Below are positions 13,987 to 23,892 of a stretch of 64,000 nt of DNA, one piece after another; position 1 is the stretch's first letter; each line of letters opens with the position of its first letter. Position numbers and translations under genes: made by a program. Below the pieces are notes generated by a model. That model had not been told where the DNA came from, ran no database searches, and saw only the letters and a list, made by a program, of their open reading frames with translations. Where the stretch lies: contig NZ_PPXX01000065.1 of the NCBI RefSeq assembly GCF_021655075.1, positions 1-64,000 of the forward strand, written 5' to 3'. This DNA comes from Clostridium sp. Cult2. GTDB lineage: Bacteria; Bacillota; Clostridia; Tissierellales; Tepidimicrobiaceae.

Positions 13987-15153
13987 ATGGACAAAGTTCT
14001 GAGCATAAGTATCGGTGAAATAGCTCTAAAAGGGAAAAATAGAAAATATTTCGAAGACAAACTAATATCAAGAATGAGAAAAGCTATTAAAGGATTACAT
14101 TATTCAAAAATCTATAAGGAACAAGGTAAAATTTATATAGAAGCACCAGAAGACAATTTTCCTATGATGATAAATAAATTGAAGAAAGTATTTGGACTTG
14201 TATATATTAGTCCCTGTATAAGGGTAGAAAAGGACATTAATGAGATAGAAAAAGCTATTATAGAGATAATGAAAGAAAAACAAATGAAAGACCCTGTAAA
14301 AACCTTTAAAATCAAAACAAATAGAGTAGATAAAAACTTCCCAATTAAATCCCCAGAAGTTTCTAAGAAAATGGGAGGAGTTGTACTAAACAACATTGAA
14401 GGCGTGAAAGTCGATATACACAATCCAGATACCTATGTATTCATAGATATTAAGCAAAATGCATATATTTATACTGAAAGAATAGAAGGATATGGGGGAT
14501 TGCCTGTAGGTACTAATGGTAAAGGATTATTGTTATTGTCAGGAGGGATAGATAGTCCTGTAGCTGGATTTTTAATGGCCAAACGAGGCGTTGAATTGAG
14601 TGGAATTCATTATCATAGTTATCCTTTTACCAGCGAAAGAGCAGAAGAAAAGGTAAAAAAACTAGCAAAAATATTAAGCATATATACAGGAAGGATTAAA
14701 TTATATAGTGTAAATATTTTACAAATCCAGAAAGAGTTAAATGCAAAATGCCCTGAAGACGAAATGACCATATTATCTCGTAGATTCATGATGAGAATAG
14801 CAGAAAAAATTGCATTAGATAATAATATAGATGCCCTTATAACAGGGGAGAGCTTAGGTCAAGTTGCAAGCCAGACTATAAAGGGACTATCTGTTATAAA
14901 TTCGGTAGTAGACATGCCCATATTGAGACCATTAATAGGTCAAGATAAGGTAGAAATAATAGATATAGCAAAAGATATTGAAACTTATGATACTTCCATT
15001 CTTCCTTATGATGATTGTTGTACTTTATTTCTACCAAAACATCCTGTAACTAAACCTAAACTAGCTGATATAGAGAAATCTGAAGAAGCAATAGATGTAG
15101 AAAGATTAGTTAAAGAAGCTGTATCAAATGTGGAAATTTATTATATAGAATAA
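13987..15153 (+). CDS. thiI: tRNA 4-thiouridine synthase ThiI
   Basis: 388 residues from ATG 13987; GAGGTGAT spans the junction with the preceding gene, and a GTG at 13978 is less well placed. An N-terminal ferredoxin-like/THUMP region (1-165) is followed by a PP-loop ATP pyrophosphatase domain with SGGIDSPVAGF (about 182-192). A further CC pair lies in DDCCTLF near 342-348. It ends there, without the rhodanese domain found in E. coli ThiI, which is normal for Firmicutes. It adenylates U8 of tRNA and inserts sulfur from the partner desulfurase. Confidence 0.93.
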   Translation: MDKVLSISIGEIALKGKNRKYFEDKLISRMRKAIKGLHYSKIYKEQGKIYIEAPEDNFPMMINKLKKVFGLVYISPCIRVEKDINEIEKAIIEIMKEKQMKDPVKTFKIKTNRVDKNFPIKSPEVSKKMGGVVLNNIEGVKVDIHNPDTYVFIDIKQNAYIYTERIEGYGGLPVGTNGKGLLLLSGGIDSPVAGFLMAKRGVELSGIHYHSYPFTSERAEEKVKKLAKILSIYTGRIKLYSVNILQIQKELNAKCPEDEMTILSRRFMMRIAEKIALDNNIDALITGESLGQVASQTIKGLSVINSVVDMPILRPLIGQDKVEIIDIAKDIETYDTSILPYDDCCTLFLPKHPVTKPKLADIEKSEEAIDVERLVKEAVSNVEIYYIE

Positions 15154-15199
15154 TCATAAATACCCCCTTTAATGATAAAGAAAGATTTACTGATTTTTA

Positions 15200-15227
15200 T
15201 TGACACTAGTGTCGGATATGATAAAAT
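15200..15227 (+). promoter_or_regulatory. Promoter with palindromic operator for the TetR/radical SAM pair
   Basis: TTGACA (15200-15205), 16 bp, TAAAAT (15222-15227). The perfect 12-bp palindrome GACACTAGTGTC (15202-15213) overlaps the -35 box. This placement suits autorepression by the TetR protein encoded next. Confidence 0.7.
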
Positions 15228-15273
15228 ATAATTAAATCAATTATTTCGCATAGAGGAGGGAGGGTAGATTAAT

Positions 15274-15861
15274 TTGCCGAAAATAGTAGATTATGAATCA
15301 AAAAAGCAAGAAATAATTGAAAAAGCAAGAATTGTATTTGCGAAACGAGGATATCGAAATACTAATCTATCTCATATTTCAAAAAAATGTGGGATGGGTA
15401 GAACTACCCTTTACCAATATTTTAATAATAAGGATGAAATATTTTATCACACCATGGGTTTAACATTAGAAGAGATTAAAAGTCAAGTACAAGTAATTGT
15501 TGTAAATAACCAATTAACATTTGTTGAGAAATTAAAAGAAATAATCCACCAACTGACAGATGAGCAAAAACATAATAATACTTTTATATTATTGCTAGAA
15601 GTATGGCTTGTTTTGAAAAGAGAAAATAATGACACTTTGGAAAAATTAAAAGAATATACTAAAGAATTAAAAATGGTTATAGAAGAATTAATAAAAGAGG
15701 CAATAATAGCAAAAGAAATTAAGCCAATTGATAGTAAAAGCTTAGCAGAGACTATTTACACATTTATTGAAACATTTACATTGCAAAGAACATCTAACAA
15801 TTTAGATGCAAAAGTTAAGGTAGAATCACTAAATCTGTTAATCGATGGGTTAAAAGCTTAA
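15274..15861 (+). CDS. TetR/AcrR family transcriptional regulator
   Basis: 195 residues from TTG, behind a strong GAGGAGGGAGGG. An N-terminal helix-turn-helix (about 10-56) has the pattern KARIVFAKRGYRNTNLSHISKKCGMGRTTLYQYFNNKDEIF. The C-terminal ligand-binding domain is all-helical. It lies 18 bp upstream of the radical SAM gene and behind a palindromic operator, so it probably regulates that gene and itself. The ligand is unknown. Confidence 0.9.
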   Translation: MPKIVDYESKKQEIIEKARIVFAKRGYRNTNLSHISKKCGMGRTTLYQYFNNKDEIFYHTMGLTLEEIKSQVQVIVVNNQLTFVEKLKEIIHQLTDEQKHNNTFILLLEVWLVLKRENNDTLEKLKEYTKELKMVIEELIKEAIIAKEIKPIDSKSLAETIYTFIETFTLQRTSNNLDAKVKVESLNLLIDGLKA

Positions 15862-15879
15862 TTAAAAGGGGGATTTAGA

Positions 15880-17250
15880 ATGGCAAGTATAAAACAACTT
15901 ATTAGTACTAAAGTTATGAATGAAGGGCTTAAATATATTGAAAGGAATCCTATGGAAAATCTACCTAAACTAATGGATTGGGCTGAGAAACTTATTGCAA
16001 GGGAAAACCATAAGCAAATGCTTCAAACCTTTAGAAATATAGTAGATGATGCAGATAATAACTGGTATCAACTGATTGAAAGGTATTTTGATGAACTTTC
16101 TCCTGCAACAAGGCAAAAATTTATGATTAACTTTATGGTAAATTCAGGGATGGTGGGTATACCTATTCAATATAAACTAATGGAGAAACATAACTGTAAC
16201 GTACCATGGGCCATATTAATTGATCCTACAAGCGCCTGTAATTTAAAATGTACTGGTTGTTGGGCAGCAGAGTATGATAAAACAGATGCTTTAAGCTATG
16301 ATTTATTGGATAGAGTAATAAGAGAAGGAAAAGACTTAGGGATATACATGTATATATATTCTGGCGGCGAACCTTTAGTAAGGAAAAACGACTTAGTTAA
16401 ATTAGCTGAGGAACATAAAGACTGTGTTTTCCTATCCTTTACAAATGCTACTCTGGTAGATGAAGAATTTGCCAAAAAGTTAGGAGAATTAGGAAACTTT
16501 GGGTTAGCTATTAGTGTAGAGGGTTTTGAAGAAGAAACGGATATGAGAAGGGGAAAAGGTACCTATAACAAGGTTATGGAAGCTATGGATTTACTTAAGA
16601 AAGAAGGTGTAGCTTTCGGGTTCTCAACCTGTTATCATAAATACAATACTGATTCTATAGCCAAAGAAGAATATGTAGACTTTTTAATTGATAAAGGATG
16701 TATGTTTGGTTGGTATTTTACGTATATGCCTATAGGGAAAGATGCAGTAACTGATTTAATGGTAACACCTGAACAAAGGGAATATATGTATCATCAAGTT
16801 AGAGATTTAAGGACTAAAAAGCCTATATTTTTAATGGACTTTTGGAATGATGGAGAATATGTACAAGGATGTATTGCTGGAGGAAGAAGATATCTTCATA
16901 TTAATGCCAATGGGGATGTAGAACCTTGTGCTTTCATTCATTACTCAAATGTAAATATTAAAAACGTTAGTTTACTTGAAGCATTACAATCTCCATTATT
17001 TATGCAATATAAAGAACATCAGCCTTTTAATCATAACCACCTAAGACCATGTCCTTTACTGGACAATCCAGAAAAAATAAAAGATATGGTAAATGAATCT
17101 GAAGCTTATTCGACCCAACCAATAGATAGAGAAGATGTAGAAGATTTAATTGGCAAAACTGAAAAAGCTGCTAAAGATTGGGCTATAACAGCAGATAAAT
17201 TGTGGAACAAAAGTTTAGAAGAAAAAGAAAGGGTAACTGAAAAAGCATAA
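15880..17250 (+). CDS. Radical SAM protein with SPASM-like C-terminus
   Basis: 456 residues. A 100-residue helical N-terminal region precedes the radical SAM core. CNLKCTGC (about 119-126) has C-x3-C-x2-C for the [4Fe-4S] cluster, and YSGGEPL follows. C-terminal cysteines in GCIAGGRRYLHINANGDVEPCAFIH and in RPCPLL suggest an auxiliary cluster, as in SPASM/twitch proteins. TetR and radical SAM form a two-gene unit with their own promoter and terminator. No precursor peptide is visible beside it, so peptide maturation is unlikely. A lipid or small-molecule substrate is possible but only a guess. Confidence 0.85.
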   Translation: MASIKQLISTKVMNEGLKYIERNPMENLPKLMDWAEKLIARENHKQMLQTFRNIVDDADNNWYQLIERYFDELSPATRQKFMINFMVNSGMVGIPIQYKLMEKHNCNVPWAILIDPTSACNLKCTGCWAAEYDKTDALSYDLLDRVIREGKDLGIYMYIYSGGEPLVRKNDLVKLAEEHKDCVFLSFTNATLVDEEFAKKLGELGNFGLAISVEGFEEETDMRRGKGTYNKVMEAMDLLKKEGVAFGFSTCYHKYNTDSIAKEEYVDFLIDKGCMFGWYFTYMPIGKDAVTDLMVTPEQREYMYHQVRDLRTKKPIFLMDFWNDGEYVQGCIAGGRRYLHINANGDVEPCAFIHYSNVNIKNVSLLEALQSPLFMQYKEHQPFNHNHLRPCPLLDNPEKIKDMVNESEAYSTQPIDREDVEDLIGKTEKAAKDWAITADKLWNKSLEEKERVTEKA

Positions 17251-17270
17251 ATAAAAAAATGTTTAGTTAA

Positions 17271-17310
17271 AAATAAAGCTGGGATTATTTTATTACCAGC
17301 TTTATTTTAT
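17271..17310 (+). terminator. Terminator after the radical SAM gene
   Basis: AATAAAGCTGG pairs with CCAGCTTTATT (17296-17306), followed by TTATT. Confidence 0.85.
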
Positions 17311-17392
17311 TATAAAATCAAATCTTTTGATTATTTATATATTATAATATAATAGAGAGTGTATTAGACTACAAATATAAGGAGGATATAGA

Positions 17393-17947
17393 ATGCAGAA
17401 AAAATTTTTAATTCCATTAGTGATAATTATTATGATTGTAGCATTATTTGCTGGGAGTTATAACAATTTAGCCGTTAGTGATGAAAAAGTTACAAGTGCT
17501 TGGGCACAAGTTGAGAATCAACTAAAACGTAGAGCGGATTTGATACCAAATTTGGTTGAGGTAGTTAAGGGTTATGCAAGTCACGAAAAAGAAGTATTGA
17601 CTGGCATTACTGAAGCAAGAACAAAATTTAATGCAGCCAATACTCCTGATGAATATGCAGAAGCAAATGCAGAATTCAATAGGGCATTGACAAATCTATA
17701 TGCAGTAGTAGAAAACTATCCAGAATTGAAAGCAAATGAAAACTTTTCGGAATTACAATATGAATTAGCTGGAACTGAAAATAGAATTGCAACTCAACGG
17801 ATGAGATATAATGAAACAGTGGAAAGTTTTAATACTACTATAAGAAGATTTCCAACCAATATAATAGCAAAAATGTTTGGATTTGAGAAAAGACAGTATT
17901 TTGAGATAAGTCCAGAAGATGTTGAAGTTCCAGAAGTGAATTTCTAG
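17393..17947 (+). CDS. lemA: LemA family protein
   Basis: 184 residues with one N-terminal membrane anchor (about 5-22), followed by the LemA helical bundle: YNNLAVSDEKVTSAWAQVENQL, RRADLIPNLVEVVKGYASHEKEVL, and the C-terminal RYNETVESFNTTIRRFP-x-IIAKMFGF. The topology is a short inside tail with the bulk outside. RBS AAGGAGG. The next gene, a TPM protein, follows at once. LemA and TPM are a common pair whose function is not well defined. Confidence 0.93.
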   Translation: MQKKFLIPLVIIIMIVALFAGSYNNLAVSDEKVTSAWAQVENQLKRRADLIPNLVEVVKGYASHEKEVLTGITEARTKFNAANTPDEYAEANAEFNRALTNLYAVVENYPELKANENFSELQYELAGTENRIATQRMRYNETVESFNTTIRRFPTNIIAKMFGFEKRQYFEISPEDVEVPEVNF

Positions 17948-17956
17948 GTGATGAGG

Positions 17957-18748
17957 ATGAGAAAAAAATTAGCTATATTCATTTTTCTATTTATATTATT
18001 GATATTTAATAGCAGTGTAGGGTTAGCTTCCAAATTTAATCTACCCGAACCTAGTTATTCTTTTTATGTCTTTGATGAAGGTAATATAATTGATAGTGAT
18101 ATAGAAGACTATATTGTTGAAACCAATAAAGAATTATATAAAAAAACGGGAGCTCAAATAGTAGTTGCTAGTATAGTTGATTTAGAAAATATGGATATAA
18201 AATTATTTGCTAGTGAATTATTTAGAAAATGGGGTATAGGTAGTAGGGAATATGATAATGGCCTATTAATCCTTATCGCTCCAGAAGAAGGAGAGATTTG
18301 GATAGAGGTAGGTTATGGCTTAGAAGGAGCATTACCAGATAGTAAAGTAGGAAATATTATTGAAAATTCTATATTACCTTATTTTAGAGAAGATAATTAT
18401 TCTGAAGGTATATTATCCGGATTTAATGAAATAATCAATGAAGTAGAGAGGGAATATAATATTGAATTGGGGCGTGAAAGGATTAACGAAGAACTATATT
18501 ATTTTGACGATTCCTATGGGGGAATAAGTTTATTTGATAAGTTTGGCAAAATTTTATTGGTAGTTGGGATAATAATGTTTTTATTTATAGACTTTAGATT
18601 TTTTAATGGATTTTTAACTTATTCCCTGTTAAGAGGAAGTAGGTTTGGCGGCTCTAGCTTTGGTGGTAAAGGCGGTAGATCTTCTGGTGGTAGATCTTCT
18701 GGAGGAGGAGGCAGATCTGGTGGTGGAGGCGCTGGAGGCAGATGGTAA
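17957..18748 (+). CDS. TPM-domain membrane protein (YgcG family)
   Basis: 263 residues from ATG 17957; AGGTG at 17946-17950 fits this start, though GTG 17948 and ATG 17951 are in frame. It has a signal peptide (about 1-25), then a TPM domain with VFDEGNIID, TGAQIVVASI, RKWGIG, DNGLLILIAPEEGEIWIEVGYGLEG. A transmembrane helix near 200-218 is followed by a long Gly/Ser/Arg-rich tail (SGGRSSGGGG pattern). It is the usual partner of LemA, which ends 9 bp upstream, and is probably anchored outside the cell. Confidence 0.9.
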   Translation: MRKKLAIFIFLFILLIFNSSVGLASKFNLPEPSYSFYVFDEGNIIDSDIEDYIVETNKELYKKTGAQIVVASIVDLENMDIKLFASELFRKWGIGSREYDNGLLILIAPEEGEIWIEVGYGLEGALPDSKVGNIIENSILPYFREDNYSEGILSGFNEIINEVEREYNIELGRERINEELYYFDDSYGGISLFDKFGKILLVVGIIMFLFIDFRFFNGFLTYSLLRGSRFGGSSFGGKGGRSSGGRSSGGGGRSGGGGAGGRW

Positions 18749-18762
18749 GGAAGGATGAAAAT

Positions 18763-19653
18763 ATGAAAAAATTAATAATAATATTTACTATAATAACATT
18801 ATTGATTACTGGATGTTCTTCCAGAGATATATCAAAGGAATCAGACGGGGATAAGCTATTGGTCTATACATCTTTTTATCCATTATATTTTTTAGCAGAT
18901 GAAATAGGTGGGACTAATATAGATTTAAAAATGGTAATACCTAGCGGCGTAGATTCTCATGATTATGAGCCATCTATGAAGCAATTGAAAGAAATAGAAC
19001 AAGCTGAAATTTTTATATATAATGGAGCTGATTTTGAAAGTTGGGCAGATAAACTTATAGGTACTATTGTAGATGAAGAAAAAACATTAAAAGCCAGCGA
19101 AGCGGTAGAATTAATTAGTGATAATGGTATTTCAGACCCTCATATTTGGTTAAACCCTGAAAATATGAATATTATTGGTAAAAAGATTAAAGAGAGGTTT
19201 ATACTAATAGATGAAAAAAATAAAGATGAGTATGAAAAAAATTTTAACGAATTATCCAAAAGGTTAATAACATTAGATAATCAATTTATGGATGAACTGA
19301 AGAATAAGAAAAAAGATACAATACTTGTATCCCATTCAGCTTTCGCTTATATGGCAGAAAGATATAATTTTCACCAGTTGTCAGTAGCTGGAATTAGTCC
19401 AGAACAGGAGCCTAGTCCTAGAACTATTGCAAATATTATAGAAATCGTTGAAAGGGAAGATTATGAATATATTTTTTTAGAGACTTTAGCTAACCCAAAG
19501 ACTGTTGATATAATTGCGGAAGAGACTAATTTAAAGACTCTTATATTAAACCCTATAGAGGGTCTAACTGAGGAAGAACAAAATAAAGGTGAAGATTATA
19601 TATCCATAATGGAAAAAAATCTTGAAAACTTAAAAAAGGCTTTGGTGGAATGA
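18763..19653 (+). CDS. znuA: Zinc/manganese ABC transporter substrate-binding lipoprotein (ZnuA-like)
   Basis: 296 residues from ATG 18763 (AAGGAAGG). The lipobox is ITGCSS. It is a cluster A-I metal-binding protein: ligands are expected from SHDYEP, DPHIWLNP and VSHSAF, each with its metal-ligand His. It lacks the long His-rich loop of many ZnuA proteins and instead has an acidic GISDPH segment. Its start follows the TPM gene by 14 bp and its stop abuts znuC, so lemA-tpm-znuA-znuC-znuB form one run. Zn or Mn cannot be told apart by eye. Confidence 0.85.
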   Translation: MKKLIIIFTIITLLITGCSSRDISKESDGDKLLVYTSFYPLYFLADEIGGTNIDLKMVIPSGVDSHDYEPSMKQLKEIEQAEIFIYNGADFESWADKLIGTIVDEEKTLKASEAVELISDNGISDPHIWLNPENMNIIGKKIKERFILIDEKNKDEYEKNFNELSKRLITLDNQFMDELKNKKKDTILVSHSAFAYMAERYNFHQLSVAGISPEQEPSPRTIANIIEIVEREDYEYIFLETLANPKTVDIIAEETNLKTLILNPIEGLTEEEQNKGEDYISIMEKNLENLKKALVE

Positions 19654-19654
19654 G

Positions 19655-20404
19655 ATGGATAAATATATAGTAAAAGTAGACAATTTAAGCTTTAGTTATG
19701 ATTCGAATAAAGTATTAGAAAATGTTAGTTTTTCTATTCAAGAAGGGGATTTTGTAGGAATTATTGGGCCTAATGGTTCTGCTAAAAGTACCCTACTAAA
19801 ATTGATGGTTGGGTTACTTAAACCAGATGAAGGCTCTATAAAATTGCTGGGTAAGCCAATTGAGAAATTTAATGACTATAAAAGTATAGGTTATATTTCT
19901 CAGAATGTTAGGGATTTTAATCAAATGTTTCCTGCAACAGTAGAAGAAGTTGTTGCAGCTAATCTCTATTTAAACAGGGGTCTATTTAATAAGTTGAAAA
20001 AAGAAGATAATATGAAAATTGATAAAGCCTTACAAATTGTTGAAATGGAAGAATTCAAAAAAAGAAAGATTGGCAATCTATCTGGTGGGCAAAAGCAAAG
20101 GGTTTTTATTGCTAGGGCATTGGTTAATAATCCTAAAATACTTTTTATGGATGAACCTTTAGTGGGAATGGATTTAGATTCCCAGAATAAATTTTACAAT
20201 TTAATGGATATATTGAATAAAGATTATAATATTACATTAGTAATGATATCCCATGATATAGGTGTTATATCAAAAAAGGTAAATAGGATACTTTGCTTAT
20301 CTAAGGGTAAAGTATATGGGCATAATTCTAATCAAAGTATTTGCATTGATATGTTTAAGGACGTCTATGGAGAAAATATGAATATATTGTTTCATAATCA
20401 TTAG
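19655..20404 (+). CDS. znuC: Zinc/manganese ABC transporter ATPase (ZnuC-like)
   Basis: 249 residues, starting 1 bp after znuA stops. Walker A is GPNGSAKST (about 36-44), where the usual second Gly (GxGKST) is Ala. The signature is LSGGQKQR and Walker B is ILFMDEPLVGMD, with the switch His in ISHDIG. It powers uptake through the permease encoded 10 bp downstream. Confidence 0.88.
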   Translation: MDKYIVKVDNLSFSYDSNKVLENVSFSIQEGDFVGIIGPNGSAKSTLLKLMVGLLKPDEGSIKLLGKPIEKFNDYKSIGYISQNVRDFNQMFPATVEEVVAANLYLNRGLFNKLKKEDNMKIDKALQIVEMEEFKKRKIGNLSGGQKQRVFIARALVNNPKILFMDEPLVGMDLDSQNKFYNLMDILNKDYNITLVMISHDIGVISKKVNRILCLSKGKVYGHNSNQSICIDMFKDVYGENMNILFHNH

Positions 20405-20414
20405 GAGGAAAAGT

Positions 20415-21203
20415 ATGCTTTCTTACGGGTTTATGCAAAAATCATTTGTTATGGGTATTATGATAGCCTTAATTGCTCCTACAATAGGTTATTTTTTAGT
20501 TCTTAGAAGACAATCGATAATAGGAGATACCTTGTCTCATGTTGCTTTATCTGGAGTAGCTTTTGGTATGATAACCAATTCATACCCTGTTTATACTGCA
20601 ATTACATTTTCTATAATAGCAGCTGTTGGAATAGAAGGTTTAAGAAAGAGATTTGAAAATTATGCTGAATTATCCCTTGCTATAGTATTATCTGCTGGAG
20701 TGGGTTTGGCTTCTGTTTTAATTAGTTTAGGCAATACCCAAGGGATATTATCATATCTATTTGGGAGTTTAGCCCTGGTGTCAAATCAAGATATATTTTT
20801 GGTAATTGTTTTGGGAATAATAGTTTTTATTACTATTGTTCTTTTTTACGAAGGTTTATTTTACATATCCTTTGATGAAGAAAGTGCATATTTAGCTGGA
20901 GTTCCTAACAGATTTATCAATCTTTTTTTCTCTATACTAGTGGCCTTAACAGTTGCAATTTCCATAAGAATTGTTGGTGTACTTCTTATTTCATCTTTAA
21001 TGGTATTGCCCGTAGCTACAAGTCTTTTAGTTGCTAAAAGTTTTAAATCAGGCCTGATATACTCTAATGTTTTTGGTGTAATATCAGTAATAATAGGTTT
21101 AATATTATCTTATTATTTAGATTTAGCTCCAGGAGGAACTATAGTATTATCAGCATTATTATTACTAATAGCTATTATAATAATCGAAAATATAAAGAAA
21201 TAA
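20415..21203 (+). CDS. znuB: Zinc/manganese ABC transporter permease (ZnuB-like)
   Basis: 262 residues with about eight hydrophobic segments, and the family pattern GDTLSHVALSGVAFG (about 36-50). A late RIVGVLLISSLMVLPVATSLLVAKSF segment contacts the ATPase. RBS AGGAGG. It is the last gene of the run and is followed by a strong terminator. Confidence 0.9.
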   Translation: MLSYGFMQKSFVMGIMIALIAPTIGYFLVLRRQSIIGDTLSHVALSGVAFGMITNSYPVYTAITFSIIAAVGIEGLRKRFENYAELSLAIVLSAGVGLASVLISLGNTQGILSYLFGSLALVSNQDIFLVIVLGIIVFITIVLFYEGLFYISFDEESAYLAGVPNRFINLFFSILVALTVAISIRIVGVLLISSLMVLPVATSLLVAKSFKSGLIYSNVFGVISVIIGLILSYYLDLAPGGTIVLSALLLLIAIIIIENIKK

Positions 21204-21237
21204 TAAAAAAAGCCAGCTTTGAAGCTGGTTTTTTTTA
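21204..21237 (+). terminator. Terminator after the zinc-type ABC genes
   Basis: AGCCAGCTT pairs with AAGCTGGTT around TG, with a T8 run after it and an A-run before it. Confidence 0.92.
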
Positions 21238-21397
21238 TTAAGTAAAAAGATTTATATATTAAACCAAAAAAATATTAAACTAGATGAAGCGTTGTATATA
21301 TCCTATTTAAAATTAAATAATATATTTTTAAAAATCTATTGACTTTTTAGTAATATTTTGCTTATAATGTAATAGTTGAATTGGAAGTTTAGTAATT

Positions 21398-21430
21398 ATA
21401 AACTAGAGGTTTAATATATGGCTAGTTTAT
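21398..21430 (+). promoter_or_regulatory. Hairpin/inverted repeat in the leader of the XRE-cupin gene
   Basis: ATAAACTAG (21398-21406) pairs with CTAGTTTAT (21422-21430), just before the RBS. A TTGACT/TATAAT promoter (about 21348-21371) precedes it. It may be an operator of the regulator or an RNA hairpin. Confidence 0.45.
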
Positions 21431-21446
21431 ATCGAGGAGGATAATT

Positions 21447-21986
21447 GTGAAAATTGGTGAAAAAATTAGACGTCTTAGAGTTCAAAATTCATTGACCCAA
21501 GAAGAGTTAGCAGATAGATGTGAGCTAACTAAAGGGTTTATATCTCAAGTAGAAAGAGATTTAACATCTCCTTCCATAGCAACTCTAATGGATATTTTGG
21601 AAGGATTAGGGACTAATTTAAGAGACTTTTTTAATGAAATAGAAGATGAAAAAATAGTCTTTTCAAAAGATGATGCTTTTGTTGCGGAAAATGAAGATTA
21701 TAAGTACACCCTGAAATGGATTGTTCCAAATGCACAAAAAAATATTATGGAACCGATTCTTATAGAATTAGAGCCAGAGGGTAGGACTAAAGAAGATTCA
21801 CCCCATGAAGGAGAAGAATTTGGTTATGTGTTAAAAGGAAGTATAATTATTCATTTAGGTAGTGAAAAATATAAAGTAAGAAAAGGAGAAAGCTTTTATT
21901 ATAAAGCTAACTCTAACCATTATTTAAGTAATGCTGGTAAAACCCAATCTGTTATAGTCTGGGTAAGCTCACCACCAAGTTTTTAA
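21447..21986 (+). CDS. XRE-family regulator with cupin sensor domain (PuuR-like)
   Basis: 179 residues from GTG (GAGGAGG 7 bp upstream). HTH_XRE occupies about 7-60 (LRVQNSLTQEELADRCELTKGFISQVERD). A cupin domain follows (HEGEEFGYVLKGSIIIHLGSEKYKVRKGESFYY). It sits 23 bp upstream of potA and belongs to the family in which such regulators control polyamine uptake and catabolism, so it probably senses polyamine state and controls the pot operon. Confidence 0.88.
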   Translation: MKIGEKIRRLRVQNSLTQEELADRCELTKGFISQVERDLTSPSIATLMDILEGLGTNLRDFFNEIEDEKIVFSKDDAFVAENEDYKYTLKWIVPNAQKNIMEPILIELEPEGRTKEDSPHEGEEFGYVLKGSIIIHLGSEKYKVRKGESFYYKANSNHYLSNAGKTQSVIVWVSSPPSF

Positions 21987-22009
21987 TATAAAAGGAGGGG
22001 GTTTGAAGG

Positions 22010-23059
22010 ATGGATAAAACTCATGCCATTGATTTAAAAAAAATATCAAAAGAATATGATGGGATAAAAGTCCTTGATGATATTAATCTTTACATTAGGA
22101 AAAATGAATTTTTAACATTGTTAGGCCCTAGCGGATGTGGAAAGACAACTACTCTAAGAATAATAGGAGGATTTGAACAGCCTACAGAAGGAAAAGTAAT
22201 ATTTGAAGGAAAAGATATTACAACTGCGCCCCCTTATGAAAGACAAATAAATACTGTTTTTCAAAAATATGCATTATTTCCACATGTGAACGTATTTGAT
22301 AATATTGCTTTTGGTTTAAAAATAAAAAAGATGGAAAAAGATGCTATAAGAACAAGAGTTAAAGAAATGCTAAGATTAGTAAATCTAAAAGGATTCGAAA
22401 ACAGGTCTATAGATTCTTTAAGCGGTGGACAACAACAAAGGGTTGCTATTGCAAGAGCATTAGTCAATGAACCTAAGGTATTACTATTAGATGAACCTTT
22501 AGGTGCTTTGGACTTAAAACTTAGAAAAGATATGCAAACAGAATTAAAAAACATGCAGAAAAGATTAGGAATTACCTTTGTATATGTGACCCATGATCAA
22601 GAGGAAGCTTTAACTATGTCAGATACTATAGTAGTAATGGACAAAGGAATTATACAACAAATTGGGACACCTGTTGATATATATAATGAGCCTAAAAATG
22701 CTTTTGTTGCTAAGTTTATTGGAGAAAGTAATATTGTGGATGGAATTATGCATGAAGATTTTGTAGTTGAATTTGCTGGGCAAATTTTTAAATGTGTGGA
22801 TAAAGGTTTTAACAAAAAGGAAAAAATAGATGTAGTTATTAGACCTGAAGACTTAGAAATTGTGCCACTAGAAGAAGGTTTATTAAGTGGAATAGTAGTA
22901 TCGGTGACTTTTAAAGGGGTTCATTATGAAATGATTGTTAAAGATGGAGAGGCAGATTGGATGATTCATAGCACAATAATGAAACCAGTAGGTACTGAAA
23001 TAGGTATGAATATATTACCTGAGAATATTCACATAATGAGGAAGGTGATTAAAGAATGA
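22010..23059 (+). CDS. potA: Spermidine/putrescine ABC transporter ATPase PotA
   Basis: 349 residues. Walker A is GPSGCGKTT (about 39-47), the Q-loop follows in FQKYALFPH, the signature is LSGGQQQR, and Walker B is [14 protein letters not shown]-terminal TOBE-type domain starts near 245. RBS AAGGAGGGGG. It is the first gene of a four-gene set with 4-7 bp overlaps downstream. Confidence 0.93.
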   Translation: MDKTHAIDLKKISKEYDGIKVLDDINLYIRKNEFLTLLGPSGCGKTTTLRIIGGFEQPTEGKVIFEGKDITTAPPYERQINTVFQKYALFPHVNVFDNIAFGLKIKKMEKDAIRTRVKEMLRLVNLKGFENRSIDSLSGGQQQRVAIARALVNEPKVLLLDEPLGALDLKLRKDMQTELKNMQKRLGITFVYVTHDQEEALTMSDTIVVMDKGIIQQIGTPVDIYNEPKNAFVAKFIGESNIVDGIMHEDFVVEFAGQIFKCVDKGFNKKEKIDVVIRPEDLEIVPLEEGLLSGIVVSVTFKGVHYEMIVKDGEADWMIHSTIMKPVGTEIGMNILPENIHIMRKVIKE

Positions 23060-23892
23060 AGATGAAGTGGACTTCCTATCCATATATATTATGGATGATT
23101 ATCTTTATAGTGGTTCCTTTAGCTTTAATACTTCTGTTTTCCCTTACTACTGGTGAAGAAGGTGGAATAAAGAATCTACAATTTACTTTTGAAAATTTCA
23201 AACGATTCTTAGATTCCAAATATATAGATATATTATGGATATCTATTAGTTTGGCCCTAAAGTCTACAGTTATTACTTTGCTAATAGGGTATCCTATGGC
23301 TATGATTATTGCCCGAGAAAGACCTAATAGAAGAAATATTATGATTCTTTTATTTGTTATACCTATGTGGATGAATTTTTTATTAAGAACCTATGCTTGG
23401 TTAACTTTACTAGGAAAGAACGGTCTCATTAATTATATTGTAACAAGACTTGGGTTTAGTCCACTTAATCTAATATACAATGATATGGCAGTACTATTAG
23501 GAATGGTATATAATTTTTTACCCTTTATGGTTTTACCTATATATTCGGTTTTGATAAAGATAGACAAAAGCTTAATTGAAGCAGCAGAAGACTTAGGTGC
23601 AAATAAGCTTATAGTTTTTTCTAAAGTAACTTTCCCATTGAGTATTCCTGGTATAATTACAGGAATTACCATGGTATTTATGCCTGCTGTTAGCACCTTC
23701 GTAATATCAAGGCTATTAGGTGGTGGCCAATATATGCTTATAGGAAATTTAATAGAACAACAGTTTTTATGGGTTGGAGATTGGCATTTTGGTTCTGCCA
23801 TATCCATAATAATGATGGCTTTTATACTTGTAACTATAGCTATTACTGCAAAATTTGACTCTCAGAAAGAGGGAGGTGGAGGGTTATGGTAG
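23056..23892 (+). CDS. potB: Spermidine/putrescine ABC transporter permease PotB
   Basis: 278 residues with six hydrophobic helices. The EAA loop is [26 protein letters not shown] (about 175-200). It overlaps potA by 4 bp and potC by 7 bp. It is a membrane channel half with PotC. Confidence 0.92.
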   Translation: MKMKWTSYPYILWMIIFIVVPLALILLFSLTTGEEGGIKNLQFTFENFKRFLDSKYIDILWISISLALKSTVITLLIGYPMAMIIARERPNRRNIMILLFVIPMWMNFLLRTYAWLTLLGKNGLINYIVTRLGFSPLNLIYNDMAVLLGMVYNFLPFMVLPIYSVLIKIDKSLIEAAEDLGANKLIVFSKVTFPLSIPGIITGITMVFMPAVSTFVISRLLGGGQYMLIGNLIEQQFLWVGDWHFGSAISIIMMAFILVTIAITAKFDSQKEGGGGLW

